DNA of 64,000 nucleotides, taken from Chloracidobacterium sp. N. GTDB lineage: Bacteria; Acidobacteriota; Blastocatellia; Chloracidobacteriales; Chloracidobacteriaceae. The stretch is from contig NZ_CP072642.1 of NCBI RefSeq assembly GCF_018304765.1, positions 665,501-729,500 of the forward strand. The letters are read 5' to 3'. Below, piece by piece: positions 16,718 to 25,119 of this stretch. Under the pieces are notes generated by a model that saw only the letters and a list, made by a program, of their open reading frames with translations, ran no database searches and was not told where the DNA came from. Numbering within the stretch: position 1 is the first letter of the stretch; each line of letters starts with the position of its first letter. A program made the translations under genes and the position numbers.

Positions 16718-19462
16718 ATGTCGTACGTACGTTGTGTCTGGCTGTTGTTGCTCCTCGTCGGTTGGGCAATGGGTGAGCCGGTGGCCGGTCAGACCCGCCG
16801 CCGAACGTCTCCGCCGGTGACATCGCCAGCCCCGGCGCCGGCCAAGCCGTCCCCCATTCGCGGACTCGTGGAGCAGACCCAGCGCGGTGTGCTGACGCTG
16901 ATTCGGTTCAGCAACGGGTTGCGTCTGGTCTGTGGTGAACGGTACAGCACGGAACTGGTGGCCGTTGCGGCGCGGCTTGGTTTTGGTGACGCTGACGAAC
17001 CGGAGACTGCATCCGGTGTGGCGTGGGTTGTCGCGCATGGGCTGCTGGCAGAAGCCGATGCAGCCGAACTGGCCGCCATTGGCGCTACGGTTGAAACCGT
17101 CGTCGAGGCACACGGGGCCACCCTGACCATCACCGCGCCAGCAAAGCATCTGGCAACTGCGGCCGGCGTGCTGCTGCGCGCGCTGGCACGTCTGGAGTTT
17201 TCCGAAGGGCAGCTTCAGAAAGGGCAGGTACAGGCCGCGCGCCATCATCTGGAAAGTCGCCTGCATAGCGGCCATCTGTCCCGGTCGGCCTGGCTGGCGC
17301 TGGCTGCCGGACGCCAATCGGGTGTCCCCGACACAGAAGCCCACTTCAAAGCCATCAGCCTGGAAACGGCCCGCGCGTTTCACACGGCGCACATGTCGCC
17401 CCGCCGGACGGTGCTGGCCGTGACCGGGAACCTCAATCTGGCCGAGACGTTGCGCGTCGTCGCTGAGGTCAATGCCGGCTGGAAGCCGGAAGCGGCGGCA
17501 GCCGCCACGCCCCGGACATTGACCGGCCGGCAGTACCGCGCCGACCGCGGCCCGCAAAACCACACCTGGGTTCACCTGGGCTACGTCCTGCCGACTCTGC
17601 GGGATGAGGAGCGCGCAGCGTTGGACATCATCCGCGCGGCTCTGGCGCTTGGCGTGCGTTCCCGGCTCCAGGATGCCTTGATTGAAAACCGCCAGATTGC
17701 TTCTGAAATCCAGACGCACCTCGAAGCCATGCCGCAGGGCGCAACCTTCTGCGTGGGTCTCAACGTGCAGCCGGAGCGCCTTGACCGGGCCGAGGCGCTG
17801 ACGCTTGAAGCCATCGAGCGGTTGCGCCGGGAGCGCCTCTCAAACGGCGAACTTCAGCGGGCGCGGGCGCAGCTTGAACTCGAACGCGCCCTGGACGGCG
17901 ACCGCCTTGGCGACTGGGCGCAGCAGCTCGCCCGGGTTGAATCCACTTCCGGGTTGGTGGCCTGGCTGGATGACCTCGACCGCATCGGTGAACTTGACGC
18001 CGAGCAGGTGCGTGCCGTCGCCGCCAGGCATCTTGTCGCCTCCCGGCTGGTCGTCCACGAGTACGAAGCCGTCACCGCACCGCTGCGTACGTTTACGCCG
18101 GAAAAGTTTTTCGAGACCGTCGGGCTGCTCGTGCCGGGAACGCTGGCGGCGGACATCCCGGCCGGTGAGACAACCGATGCCCCGGAAACAGTGGTCGTGC
18201 CCAGCAAGGCTCCGCCAAAGGCGAAGGAAAGCGGGTTGCCTGTCATCCTGCCCGCCGAACCGGTACGTGAATATGTGACCCTGCGCGGCCCGCGTGTGCT
18301 CGTGCGTCCTGATCCATCCAACCCGCTGGTGTCCATCGGGCTGTATTTTCAGGGCGGGCGCTTCATTGAAGATGAGCGGACTGCCGGGATAACCGAACTT
18401 ATGCTGCGCGTCATGCGGCGCTACACGGCAAAACAGATGCCGGACGGCATCCTGGATGAACTGGAGCGCCTTGGCGGCCGCTTGCACATCGTCAACGAGC
18501 GCGATTTCTTTGGTTTTGAGCTGTGTGTGCTGGCGCGTCATGCCGAAGCCGCCCTGCGCCGGCTGGTGGCACTTGTGGAGCGGCCGGCTTTTGAGGCGGC
18601 TGGCGTCAAGACCGAGCGGGAACGGCTGCTGGCTGAGCAGAAAGCGGCTCGTCCTCTGGAGTTGGCCGTCTGGCTGGCCAGAAAGAGTCTGCTGCCGTCG
18701 CACCCCTATGGTTTCCCGGCGCTGGGCGTCAACGGCACGGTACGCAACCTTGACGAAAGCGCCGTGCAGCGGTGGTATGCCACAACCGTACAGCGCCAGT
18801 TGCCGATTCTGGTCATCGTCGGCGGCACGCAAGGCTCAGCACTGGTGACGCGCGACATCACCGAGGGCTTTATGCGCCGCGAAACCGACACGTCCCTCAA
18901 GGCGCGTGTCGCGCAACCGGCGGCGTCTCCCATCGTCCAGGAAGTCACCACCGGAACGCGCGACATCGTAGCCTGCGCACTGGGGACACCGGGCGGACGC
19001 GAGGCTGACCACCGGTGGAATGTGTTGGCGGCCTGGCTGAACGACCGCCTGAAGTCCGACGCTTCGGACCGGGAAGTGTTCCGGGTGCAGTTCAGCCCGG
19101 CGTTGCAGCTTGGTGAACTGCTGGTCATTGGGGAAGGTGAGCCGGAAGATGCGCCCGGAGTGAAGGAGCGCATGGCGCGCGCCATGCGTGATCTTGTCAA
19201 ACAGCCGCCATCGGCTGATGCCTGGCGGCGTACGGCGCAGGAAATGGCAACCCGTACAGCGGAGACGACGGATACCGTCCGGGGAAGAACCCGGGCCTAT
19301 GCAACGGCCGTCTATCTGGGAAGCGCCGCTTCCGAGGTGGACACGGCTGCCGCCGGCATTCGCCAACTGCCCCTGCCGGAGGCTGAAACCTGGCTGGGCC
19401 TCACCATTGAGGCCGCCGGGCGTGGCCTCGTGCGTGGAGCGCGGCTGGCGCGCCCAAAGTAA
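16718..19462 (+). CDS. M16 family homologue without zinc motifs, two-lobed
   Basis: Large exported protein of about 914 aa with a signal peptide (WLLLLLVGWAMGEPVAGQ). Two M16-type halves are joined: the first begins with LIRFSNGLRLVCGERYSTEL, the second near residue 515 with GPRVLVRPDPSNPLVSIGLY. In active M16 peptidases a HxxEH motif lies about 35 residues later. Here the first half reads GVAWVVAH (about 100-107) and the second GITELMLRVM (about 555), so neither half has the zinc ligands. The R-x-x-Y-type motifs are also weak. It is therefore likely a non-catalytic scaffold or a partner subunit of an active M16 protease elsewhere. ATG 16718 with GGAAGG upstream was preferred to TTG 16712. 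Confidence 0.82.
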   Translation: MSYVRCVWLLLLLVGWAMGEPVAGQTRRRTSPPVTSPAPAPAKPSPIRGLVEQTQRGVLTLIRFSNGLRLVCGERYSTELVAVAARLGFGDADEPETASGVAWVVAHGLLAEADAAELAAIGATVETVVEAHGATLTITAPAKHLATAAGVLLRALARLEFSEGQLQKGQVQAARHHLESRLHSGHLSRSAWLALAAGRQSGVPDTEAHFKAISLETARAFHTAHMSPRRTVLAVTGNLNLAETLRVVAEVNAGWKPEAAAAATPRTLTGRQYRADRGPQNHTWVHLGYVLPTLRDEERAALDIIRAALALGVRSRLQDALIENRQIASEIQTHLEAMPQGATFCVGLNVQPERLDRAEALTLEAIERLRRERLSNGELQRARAQLELERALDGDRLGDWAQQLARVESTSGLVAWLDDLDRIGELDAEQVRAVAARHLVASRLVVHEYEAVTAPLRTFTPEKFFETVGLLVPGTLAADIPAGETTDAPETVVVPSKAPPKAKESGLPVILPAEPVREYVTLRGPRVLVRPDPSNPLVSIGLYFQGGRFIEDERTAGITELMLRVMRRYTAKQMPDGILDELERLGGRLHIVNERDFFGFELCVLARHAEAALRRLVALVERPAFEAAGVKTERERLLAEQKAARPLELAVWLARKSLLPSHPYGFPALGVNGTVRNLDESAVQRWYATTVQRQLPILVIVGGTQGSALVTRDITEGFMRRETDTSLKARVAQPAASPIVQEVTTGTRDIVACALGTPGGREADHRWNVLAAWLNDRLKSDASDREVFRVQFSPALQLGELLVIGEGEPEDAPGVKERMARAMRDLVKQPPSADAWRRTAQEMATRTAETTDTVRGRTRAYATAVYLGSAASEVDTAAAGIRQLPLPEAETWLGLTIEAAGRGLVRGARLARPK

Positions 19463-19486
19463 ACCGGACCGCCATCGGCTTTGCGC

Positions 19487-20344
19487 CTAGTTCCACCGGG
19501 CCAATTCCCGTTTGGCTTCGTTGATATGTGCTTCAAGGATGCGGTGCTGGGTTTCGGAGCTGGTGTTTTGTTTCTGCTCTTCAAGCCAAATCACGGCCTC
19601 ACTCCAGCGTTCGAGCTGGAGGTACAGCAGCCCGATGTCGCGCCGGATGTAGGGGTCCTCCGGGCAGACGATGAACTGCATGCGGCGCGCACGTAAGGCC
19701 GTTGTCCAGTCCTTGGCTTCAAGGCTGATGCGGTAGATGTTGTTGAGCATCCGCAGGAACATGTCGGCCGGTTGGGCCACTTTCAGGTGTTCGGCGCACA
19801 GTTCCACCTCTGGCCCGTGCACTTGGTGAAGCAACTGCTGCAAGCCGTCATTGTCCAGCCACCGGCACTGGTGGAAGGGATCGAGATAGCCGACGCCATC
19901 GGGGCCGCTGTAGCGCACGAGAAAGTGCCCCGGAAAGTTGATGCCTTCGCACCGCAGACCAAACCGGGCAGCCAGTTCGATGAAAACGACGGAAAGGGTA
20001 ATGGGAATCCCCACCCGGCGGGTCAGCACGTCTTCGAGGAAGCTGTTGCGCCGGTCATCGTAGTTTTCCGTGTTGCCACGAAAACCAAGCGCCACAAAGC
20101 CTTCGGCCACGGCTTCGATGGTAAGCGGTTCGGGCTGTCCGGTCTCCTCGGCCCACTCCCACAGCGCATCGGCCAGAGCATCGAGTTGTCCCGGAATGGC
20201 CGCGATGTCCCGCTCCGGGGCTGCCACCCACATCACACTGGCCGCAGCCCAGGCGAGTGCCGGCTGGTAGTTATTCGCGTGCCACACTATGGAGAGTTCT
20301 TCCAGCCGCTGCCTGAAGCGGCGTTCAGTAACCAGAGACATCAT
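19487..20344 (-). CDS. SirB1/transglutaminase-like protein with TPR
   Basis: A 285-aa soluble protein of the SirB1 type. It has an N-terminal helical part, then the family core NSFLEDVLTRRVGIPITLSVVFIELAARFGL and GINFPGHFLVRY, which corresponds to the transglutaminase-like region with the His in PGHFLV, then YLDPFHQCRWL. The C-terminal 90 residues (from about 190) contain TPR-like helices (MLNNIYRISLEAKDWTTALR). The usual transglutaminase Cys is not obvious, as in other SirB1 proteins. Function of the family is unclear. The start overlaps the stop of the upstream gene (ATGATG), so they form an operon. Confidence 0.8.
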   Translation of the reverse strand: MMSLVTERRFRQRLEELSIVWHANNYQPALAWAAASVMWVAAPERDIAAIPGQLDALADALWEWAEETGQPEPLTIEAVAEGFVALGFRGNTENYDDRRNSFLEDVLTRRVGIPITLSVVFIELAARFGLRCEGINFPGHFLVRYSGPDGVGYLDPFHQCRWLDNDGLQQLLHQVHGPEVELCAEHLKVAQPADMFLRMLNNIYRISLEAKDWTTALRARRMQFIVCPEDPYIRRDIGLLYLQLERWSEAVIWLEEQKQNTSSETQHRILEAHINEAKRELARWN

Positions 20345-22767
20345 AGCTTGGAAGTATCTGGGGCAGATTCAGCAGGGGCAAACGAATCGCAGCCCGGACT
20401 TTCGGCATTGGCATCCCCGGCGGATACCGGCAGGCAGCGCAGCGTGCCCGTTTCATCGAGGTAAAACGTCTGGTCGCCGGTGCGGTCTGGTCCCGTTCGG
20501 ACGGCTGGAAAGGCTGTCAGCGAGAAACCGGCTGGCTTGCCGTCTCCGGCCGGGCGCAGCACAATCGGGCCCAGCACATACCCACGGTAGGGCAGGCGGG
20601 TCATGAGTTCGACTTCTTCGCCAAAGTTGCGGCTGCCGTCGGCGCGTTTGGCCAGTGTCGGAAGGCTGTCGGAGTAGTTGCCCTTACCGGCACCACGCGC
20701 ATATTCCATCTGGGCTTCGTAGATGGCCCGCAGCACCTCACGTACGCCCTGTTCGTTGGCCCGGCGCTCATCGGCCGCCGAACTTGCCCCCCACCCGGCG
20801 CCGGCAATGCCGACGAGATAGGGCAGGGACACATCCACCACATTGGTGATCACCCGCCCTTCACGTCCGATGTGGGTAAAGACGGGAAATGGCGTCAGTC
20901 CTTCAAGAAACACCTGGTAGCGTTTGGGGGTTTCGTTGCGCAGTTCGGTCAGGGCCTGGGCCAACAGCCCTTGGGAGACATACGCACTGCCCATGGCGTC
21001 GGCCGGACGCGCCCCGAAGCCGACGTTGAAATCTTCCCAGCGGCCCAGGGTTTGCCCGCGCCGGTAGCTGTCAATGACCCATTTCACGTCGCTGGTGCGG
21101 CCGGCAACGAGCACGTTGGCAACCACCGACACGGCAAAGGCGTTTTCTTCATCCTCATTGCTGCCCTCGAACAGCCAGATGGTTTCGCCTTCGTAAGTCT
21201 TCACACGGGGGTCAAAAATGGGCCGCGGTAGCGTTCCTTCGGGCGGTTTGGCAATGGCCTGCCAGGCCTTTCGGTCGGCAGCCTTGCGTGCTGCCGCCGA
21301 GAAAATTTTGGCAAACGCCTCCCGCAGCGCCTGGGGATTGTTGCTGACGGCAAAGGTGGCCACCCGGAAGTTGTCTGTGAACGGCAGGGTAGTGCCGGTA
21401 TTGACAACCTCTCTGACTTGCAGACCGCCTACGGCCAAGGTGATTTCGCCAGTCAGGGCAGCAGCGATTTCCTGGCGGAAGTTGACGCCAAACTTGCGTT
21501 CGGCCACCTGGATGTCGGTTTCGTACCTGGCGTTGAACGTCCCGGCCATCTGGCGCAGGGTGTCATAGACGCGCGTCGGGTTGACGCTCAGGGTGGCAAA
21601 AATCTGGGTGTCGTCCGGGAGGAAATCAGCCGCGCGTCCGCTCACGCGAGGGCCATCGGCAAAGGCCGGGAAAAGACCCTCGCTGGCGCGGTCGAGTCCA
21701 ACGACGATGCGCTGCGTGACCCGTCCATCTTTCACACTGTAGGCAAAGCCGGTGCCATCCACCGCACCGATGCCGGACTGTGTGACGAGTTGGCTGATTT
21801 TGGCTGCAAATTCCGCCTCCGCACGGGCCTGCTCACGGGAAACCCGGTTGCCCGACGGAGAGGGCTTCAACAGTTCAGCAAACAGGTCGCGGACATACGT
21901 GCCGATGGTGGACGTGTTGATATAGACCATCCCGTTCCGGTTGTCCGTCAGTTGTTTCTGAACGTCCTCGAAGCCTCTGGCTTTACCGAGGGGGTTGAAG
22001 GTGGGCTGGGCCATCTGGGTGAGCCAGCGCGTCATCACCGGGCGGAAACCGACGGCAACGACCTGACCGCTGTGCGCCATGACCAGCGATTCGGTGGCTT
22101 TGGCCGCGGGAAAGGTAGTGGTACGGAAGCGTCCGGCACGTCCCGGAAGTGGCTTGACCCGCCTGGTATTCGTCACAAGCGTCGGCAACCACTGCTCCCC
22201 AAGCTGCACGAAGCGCGCGGCGGCAGCATTGTCGGGCGCAATGAGCACCACGACGAATTCGACTTCGGGTGTGGGGAACAAGCCGCCAACCGTGGATTTT
22301 TTCGGGTTTGGGGAAAGTATCAGTCCAAATCCGATGCGCGTTGCCGCGAGCGTGGCTTTGTCGGGAAAGCCAAAGGCTTCCAGGGCTTCGTCATAGCGTG
22401 TCAGGTCAATCGGCAGGGGGGAGTCGGACGCCGCCAGGAATTGCTTGAGGCTCTCCACGGCGAGGACTTCGTCTATGGCATTTGGCAGGCGCTCAAACTC
22501 GGCGTAGAGCAGCGCGTTGGCGGGAAAATACTCCGCCAGCGGGCGTGGCGTCGTGGTTTCAGTTGTGGCGGTGGGACCGGCGGGTGGCGTTGTTGTTGCC
22601 GGCGCTTTCCGTGCCGGCTGCCGCCGGGTGCGTTGGGCTTCCGCCAGATTCCAGTTTGAAAGGATGAGTGTCAGAAGAAGTCCTCCAGCGAGCAGAGAAC
22701 GCCAGAGAGTGCGGGCTTGCCGGAAGCGATGCGTCCACGGAAAAACGTGGCACAGTGAAAAGTTCAT
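20341..22767 (-). CDS. Secreted DUF3352-like protein, 808 aa
   Basis: Large exported protein. Residues 1-45 contain a signal peptide (SLLAGGLLLTLILSNWNLAEA) followed by a Thr/Pro/Ala-rich linker to about residue 75. The mature part starts PLAEYFPANALLYAEFERLP, a pattern resembling DUF3352-type proteins in which a folded chain opens with a statement-like PA-D-L-L-Y-E motif; membership is from memory. The rest is mixed alpha/beta with repeated FxV-N-P-x-x-x-EAF segments, and a C-terminal domain with GFSLTAFPAVRTGPDRTGD, a pattern seen in type IV pilin-like and prepilin-associated proteins. AGGAG lies eight bases before the ATG. Function unknown; probably cotranscribed with the SirB1-type gene. 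Confidence 0.72.
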   Translation of the reverse strand: MNFSLCHVFPWTHRFRQARTLWRSLLAGGLLLTLILSNWNLAEAQRTRRQPARKAPATTTPPAGPTATTETTTPRPLAEYFPANALLYAEFERLPNAIDEVLAVESLKQFLAASDSPLPIDLTRYDEALEAFGFPDKATLAATRIGFGLILSPNPKKSTVGGLFPTPEVEFVVVLIAPDNAAAARFVQLGEQWLPTLVTNTRRVKPLPGRAGRFRTTTFPAAKATESLVMAHSGQVVAVGFRPVMTRWLTQMAQPTFNPLGKARGFEDVQKQLTDNRNGMVYINTSTIGTYVRDLFAELLKPSPSGNRVSREQARAEAEFAAKISQLVTQSGIGAVDGTGFAYSVKDGRVTQRIVVGLDRASEGLFPAFADGPRVSGRAADFLPDDTQIFATLSVNPTRVYDTLRQMAGTFNARYETDIQVAERKFGVNFRQEIAAALTGEITLAVGGLQVREVVNTGTTLPFTDNFRVATFAVSNNPQALREAFAKIFSAAARKAADRKAWQAIAKPPEGTLPRPIFDPRVKTYEGETIWLFEGSNEDEENAFAVSVVANVLVAGRTSDVKWVIDSYRRGQTLGRWEDFNVGFGARPADAMGSAYVSQGLLAQALTELRNETPKRYQVFLEGLTPFPVFTHIGREGRVITNVVDVSLPYLVGIAGAGWGASSAADERRANEQGVREVLRAIYEAQMEYARGAGKGNYSDSLPTLAKRADGSRNFGEEVELMTRLPYRGYVLGPIVLRPAGDGKPAGFSLTAFPAVRTGPDRTGDQTFYLDETGTLRCLPVSAGDANAESPGCDSFAPAESAPDTSKL

Positions 22768-22875
22768 AAAAGACAGCTCCTCAAAAAGGGCGACACCGGG
22801 CCGGATGTGATGAATAACACATTGCCTTGATACTGTGTGGCGTGGTGCGTGGCAAGGCCGGGCGCGAAGACAGGC

Positions 22876-23523
22876 TCAGTGGTGGGAAGATGTGGACAGC
22901 GCCGCAAGCTGCCGGGCGCGCTGGGTGAGGGTTTCGAGGTCGGGTTGGTTGCCGGTGGAAGGTGAAAACAGGCCACTCCCGACCGTGACCACCGACGCTC
23001 CAGCCTGGAGGTATTCCGCCACACCGGTCAGGTCAATGCCTCCGGCGGCCAGCAGGTGCAGATTGGGGATGGTCCGGCGCAGTTGCCCCACATAGACGGC
23101 CCCACCGAAGGAAGCCACGGGAAACACGCGCACGAGTTGCAGCCCCCGCTCGGCCAACCGGGCCACTTCGCGCGGAGTGGCACCGCCGGGAATGACCAGC
23201 ACGTGATGTTTCCGGCAAAAATCCATCACCGGCGGGTTGTCGTAGGGCAGGGTCGCAAACTGGACATTCGCCTTGATGGCGCGGTCGGCCGCCTCGATGG
23301 TCGGGACATCCCCGATACCCACCGTGACTTCATCGGCGAACTGATGCCGGATGTCGCCGATGACCCGCATCGCGCCGGGAGTGTGGTAGGGAACCTCGAT
23401 GATACGGATGCCACCGGCGATGACGGCACGCGCCGATTGCACCGCCATTTCGGCCGTCGCCGCCCGCAGGCTGACCACGATGCGATGGGTGAAAAACTGC
23501 TGAAGCAGGTCATGGGCGGTCAT
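22876..23523 (-). CDS. KDPG/KHG aldolase-fold protein lacking Schiff-base Lys
   Basis: A 215-aa TIM barrel of the 2-keto-3-deoxy-6-phosphogluconate aldolase (Eda) family. Shared features are VVSLRAATAE at the N-terminus, the catalytic Glu in IIEVPYHTPGAM (Glu43), and IPGGATPREV. In Eda enzymes the pyruvate-binding lysine sits in a (V/F)K(F/L)FPA motif; here the codon is CGC and the motif reads LVRVFPVAS (Arg132). VTVGIGDV also replaces the usual VGAGTV. So it probably does not form the normal Schiff base and may have another activity. It starts two bases after the stop of the cyclase-family gene, so the two are translationally coupled. Confidence 0.8.
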   Translation of the reverse strand: MTAHDLLQQFFTHRIVVSLRAATAEMAVQSARAVIAGGIRIIEVPYHTPGAMRVIGDIRHQFADEVTVGIGDVPTIEAADRAIKANVQFATLPYDNPPVMDFCRKHHVLVIPGGATPREVARLAERGLQLVRVFPVASFGGAVYVGQLRRTIPNLHLLAAGGIDLTGVAEYLQAGASVVTVGSGLFSPSTGNQPDLETLTQRARQLAALSTSSHH

Positions 23524-23525
23524 AA

Positions 23526-24146
23526 TCAGCCCCGCAGGATGACACGCGCCGGTGCGCCGTCGCTGTCCATGAGCTTCAAGGGAAGACAGATAAGCTCATA
23601 ATCCCCGGCATCCACAGCGCGTAAGTCCAGTCCTTCCAGAATGACCACCCCGTTGGAAAGCAGCTCGATGTGGGTGGCAAAGGTCGTGCTGCCGTATTCC
23701 TCGACGGAAAGGTAGTCAATGCCGACCAGCTTGATGCCATCGGCCACCAGCTTGGCGGCGGCCTCCGGCGTGATGAACACGTAGTCCGGGTTGAAGGTTT
23801 CCTGCTGCCAGAGCTGGGAGTTGCGGGTTTTGAACAGCACCCGGATGTGCTCACCCAGGTCCAGGCGCGAAAGCGTGTCAACGTCTATTTTCCGCGCCGT
23901 GACTTCCACCACCCGCACCCGCCCGACCATGATGTTGAGCGGAATTTCGTGCAGTTTGCGTCCGGTTTCGATGAAGTGAAAGGGAGCATCCACATGGGTG
24001 CCGGTGTGCGTGCCCATGCCACAGTAACAGACGTTGGCCGGATCGCCTTTGGACATCTGCGCCCGGGGTTCAAGCACCACGGGCGGGTCGCCGGGATAGA
24101 CTGGCATCCGCGGGTGAACCGGAACGGTCACGTCGTAAATCTGCAT
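23526..24146 (-). CDS. Cyclase family protein (KynB-like)
   Basis: A 206-aa protein of the cyclase / kynurenine formamidase family, metal-dependent hydrolases. The metal site motif HTGTHVDAPFHF (HxGTHxDxPxH) is intact at about residues 45-56. VYPGDPPVVLEP near the N-terminus is the usual substrate-side segment. The open frame continues upstream to 24365, but ATG 24146 follows AAGGAAGGA and starts a family-length product. Kynurenine formamidase, creatininase-like and lactone-hydrolysing relatives exist, so substrate is uncertain. It is the first gene of a two-gene operon with the aldolase-fold protein, which hints at one pathway acting on small oxo-acids or amides. Confidence 0.82.
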   Translation of the reverse strand: MQIYDVTVPVHPRMPVYPGDPPVVLEPRAQMSKGDPANVCYCGMGTHTGTHVDAPFHFIETGRKLHEIPLNIMVGRVRVVEVTARKIDVDTLSRLDLGEHIRVLFKTRNSQLWQQETFNPDYVFITPEAAAKLVADGIKLVGIDYLSVEEYGSTTFATHIELLSNGVVILEGLDLRAVDAGDYELICLPLKLMDSDGAPARVILRG

Positions 24147-24589
24147 AGTCCTGGTTCCTTCCTTGACAGCAGCCGATGCTAATGGCGTTGCCCAAGGGCT
24201 GTCAAACGGCGCGGTTCCACGACCAATCCGGGAAAAAGCCACTCCACTCCGTGAAATACCATTGCAACAGCCGGTTTGCATGCCTGGGGCAGCCTGTCCG
24301 GGAGGTGATCCGGCCGGGTTTGGCGGAGGGACGGTGTTCCGGCACGTCCGGCCGCTGGTGCCCATTGCGTCGCGCCGGGTCTCTCGTCACAATCGTGCAA
24401 CGCAAGGATGTTTTGAGTCAGGGCAGCGGTTGCGGACATACTCGTTGGGAAACCGGGCGGGTGTTCCAGCCCGCCCCACGCTTGTGGCCACGCTACAGGG
24501 GCCGGGTTCGGCTTCCCCGGTTGGCTCCGCGGCATGGGATTGCGCCGGCTGTTACCTCTGGCTCGTCGTTCCACTTTACGGAGGTGATT
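24147..24589. other. Divergent intergenic region
   Basis: About 440 bases between the divergently transcribed cyclase-family gene and PpiC-type lipoprotein. Open frames exist on both strands but none has a ribosome-binding site and protein-like composition. Two promoters must lie here, but I could not choose between weak candidates. Confidence 0.5.
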
Positions 24590-25111
24590 ATGCGTTCAGT
24601 TCGACTGGGCTGCCTGGTGTTTGGTGTGGCCCTTGGTGTGGCCTGTGGCGGCAATCCGCCCGAGCCGCCGAAAACCGAAGACAAGGTGGCCACACCCGCC
24701 AAACCGGTCCCCAAACCCTGTGATCCCAAAGACCTTATTCCCGTCAAGCCCGAAACCGTCCCGGAATCGCTGGAAGTCCAGCACATTCTGATCGCCTACA
24801 AGGGGAGCGGCGCTGCCAAAAACCCGCAGATCAAAGTCACCCGGTCGAAAGAGGAAGCCCGCAGGCTCTGGGAAAAAGTCTTCGAGGAGGCGCGCAACTG
24901 TGCCGACTTCAACAAGCTGGTCATCCAGTACAGCGATGATCCCTTCAAGATGAACGACAGCAAATACAACGCTTTTCCCGGCTTCTACGAAATCACGCCG
25001 AAGGGCGTTTTCGATGAGAACTTCAAGAAGTGCGCCCAGGGGTTGAGTCCGGGCAACATTGACAAGGTCGAAAGCTACTACGGGTTTCACATCATCCGGC
25101 GGAAGGCGTAA
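24590..25111 (+). CDS. PpiC-type peptidyl-prolyl isomerase lipoprotein
   Basis: A 173-aa lipoprotein. The signal ends at VAC (Cys19), a loose lipobox, and is followed by a Pro/Lys-rich linker. From about residue 65, LEVQHILIAYKGS begins a parvulin-like rotamase domain: SKEEARRLWEKVFEEA, FNKLVIQYSDDP, GFYEITPKGVFDENFKKCAQGLSPGNI and YYGFHIIRR. Typical parvulins have QHILI and GFHII at these places, so the fold is well supported. Such proteins help fold exported proteins. ATG 24590 is preceded by GGAGGT at six bases. The longer frame from 24176 was rejected. The PP2C gene follows after eight bases. Confidence 0.87.
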   Translation: MRSVRLGCLVFGVALGVACGGNPPEPPKTEDKVATPAKPVPKPCDPKDLIPVKPETVPESLEVQHILIAYKGSGAAKNPQIKVTRSKEEARRLWEKVFEEARNCADFNKLVIQYSDDPFKMNDSKYNAFPGFYEITPKGVFDENFKKCAQGLSPGNIDKVESYYGFHIIRRKA

Positions 25112-25119
25112 GCGGCGCT

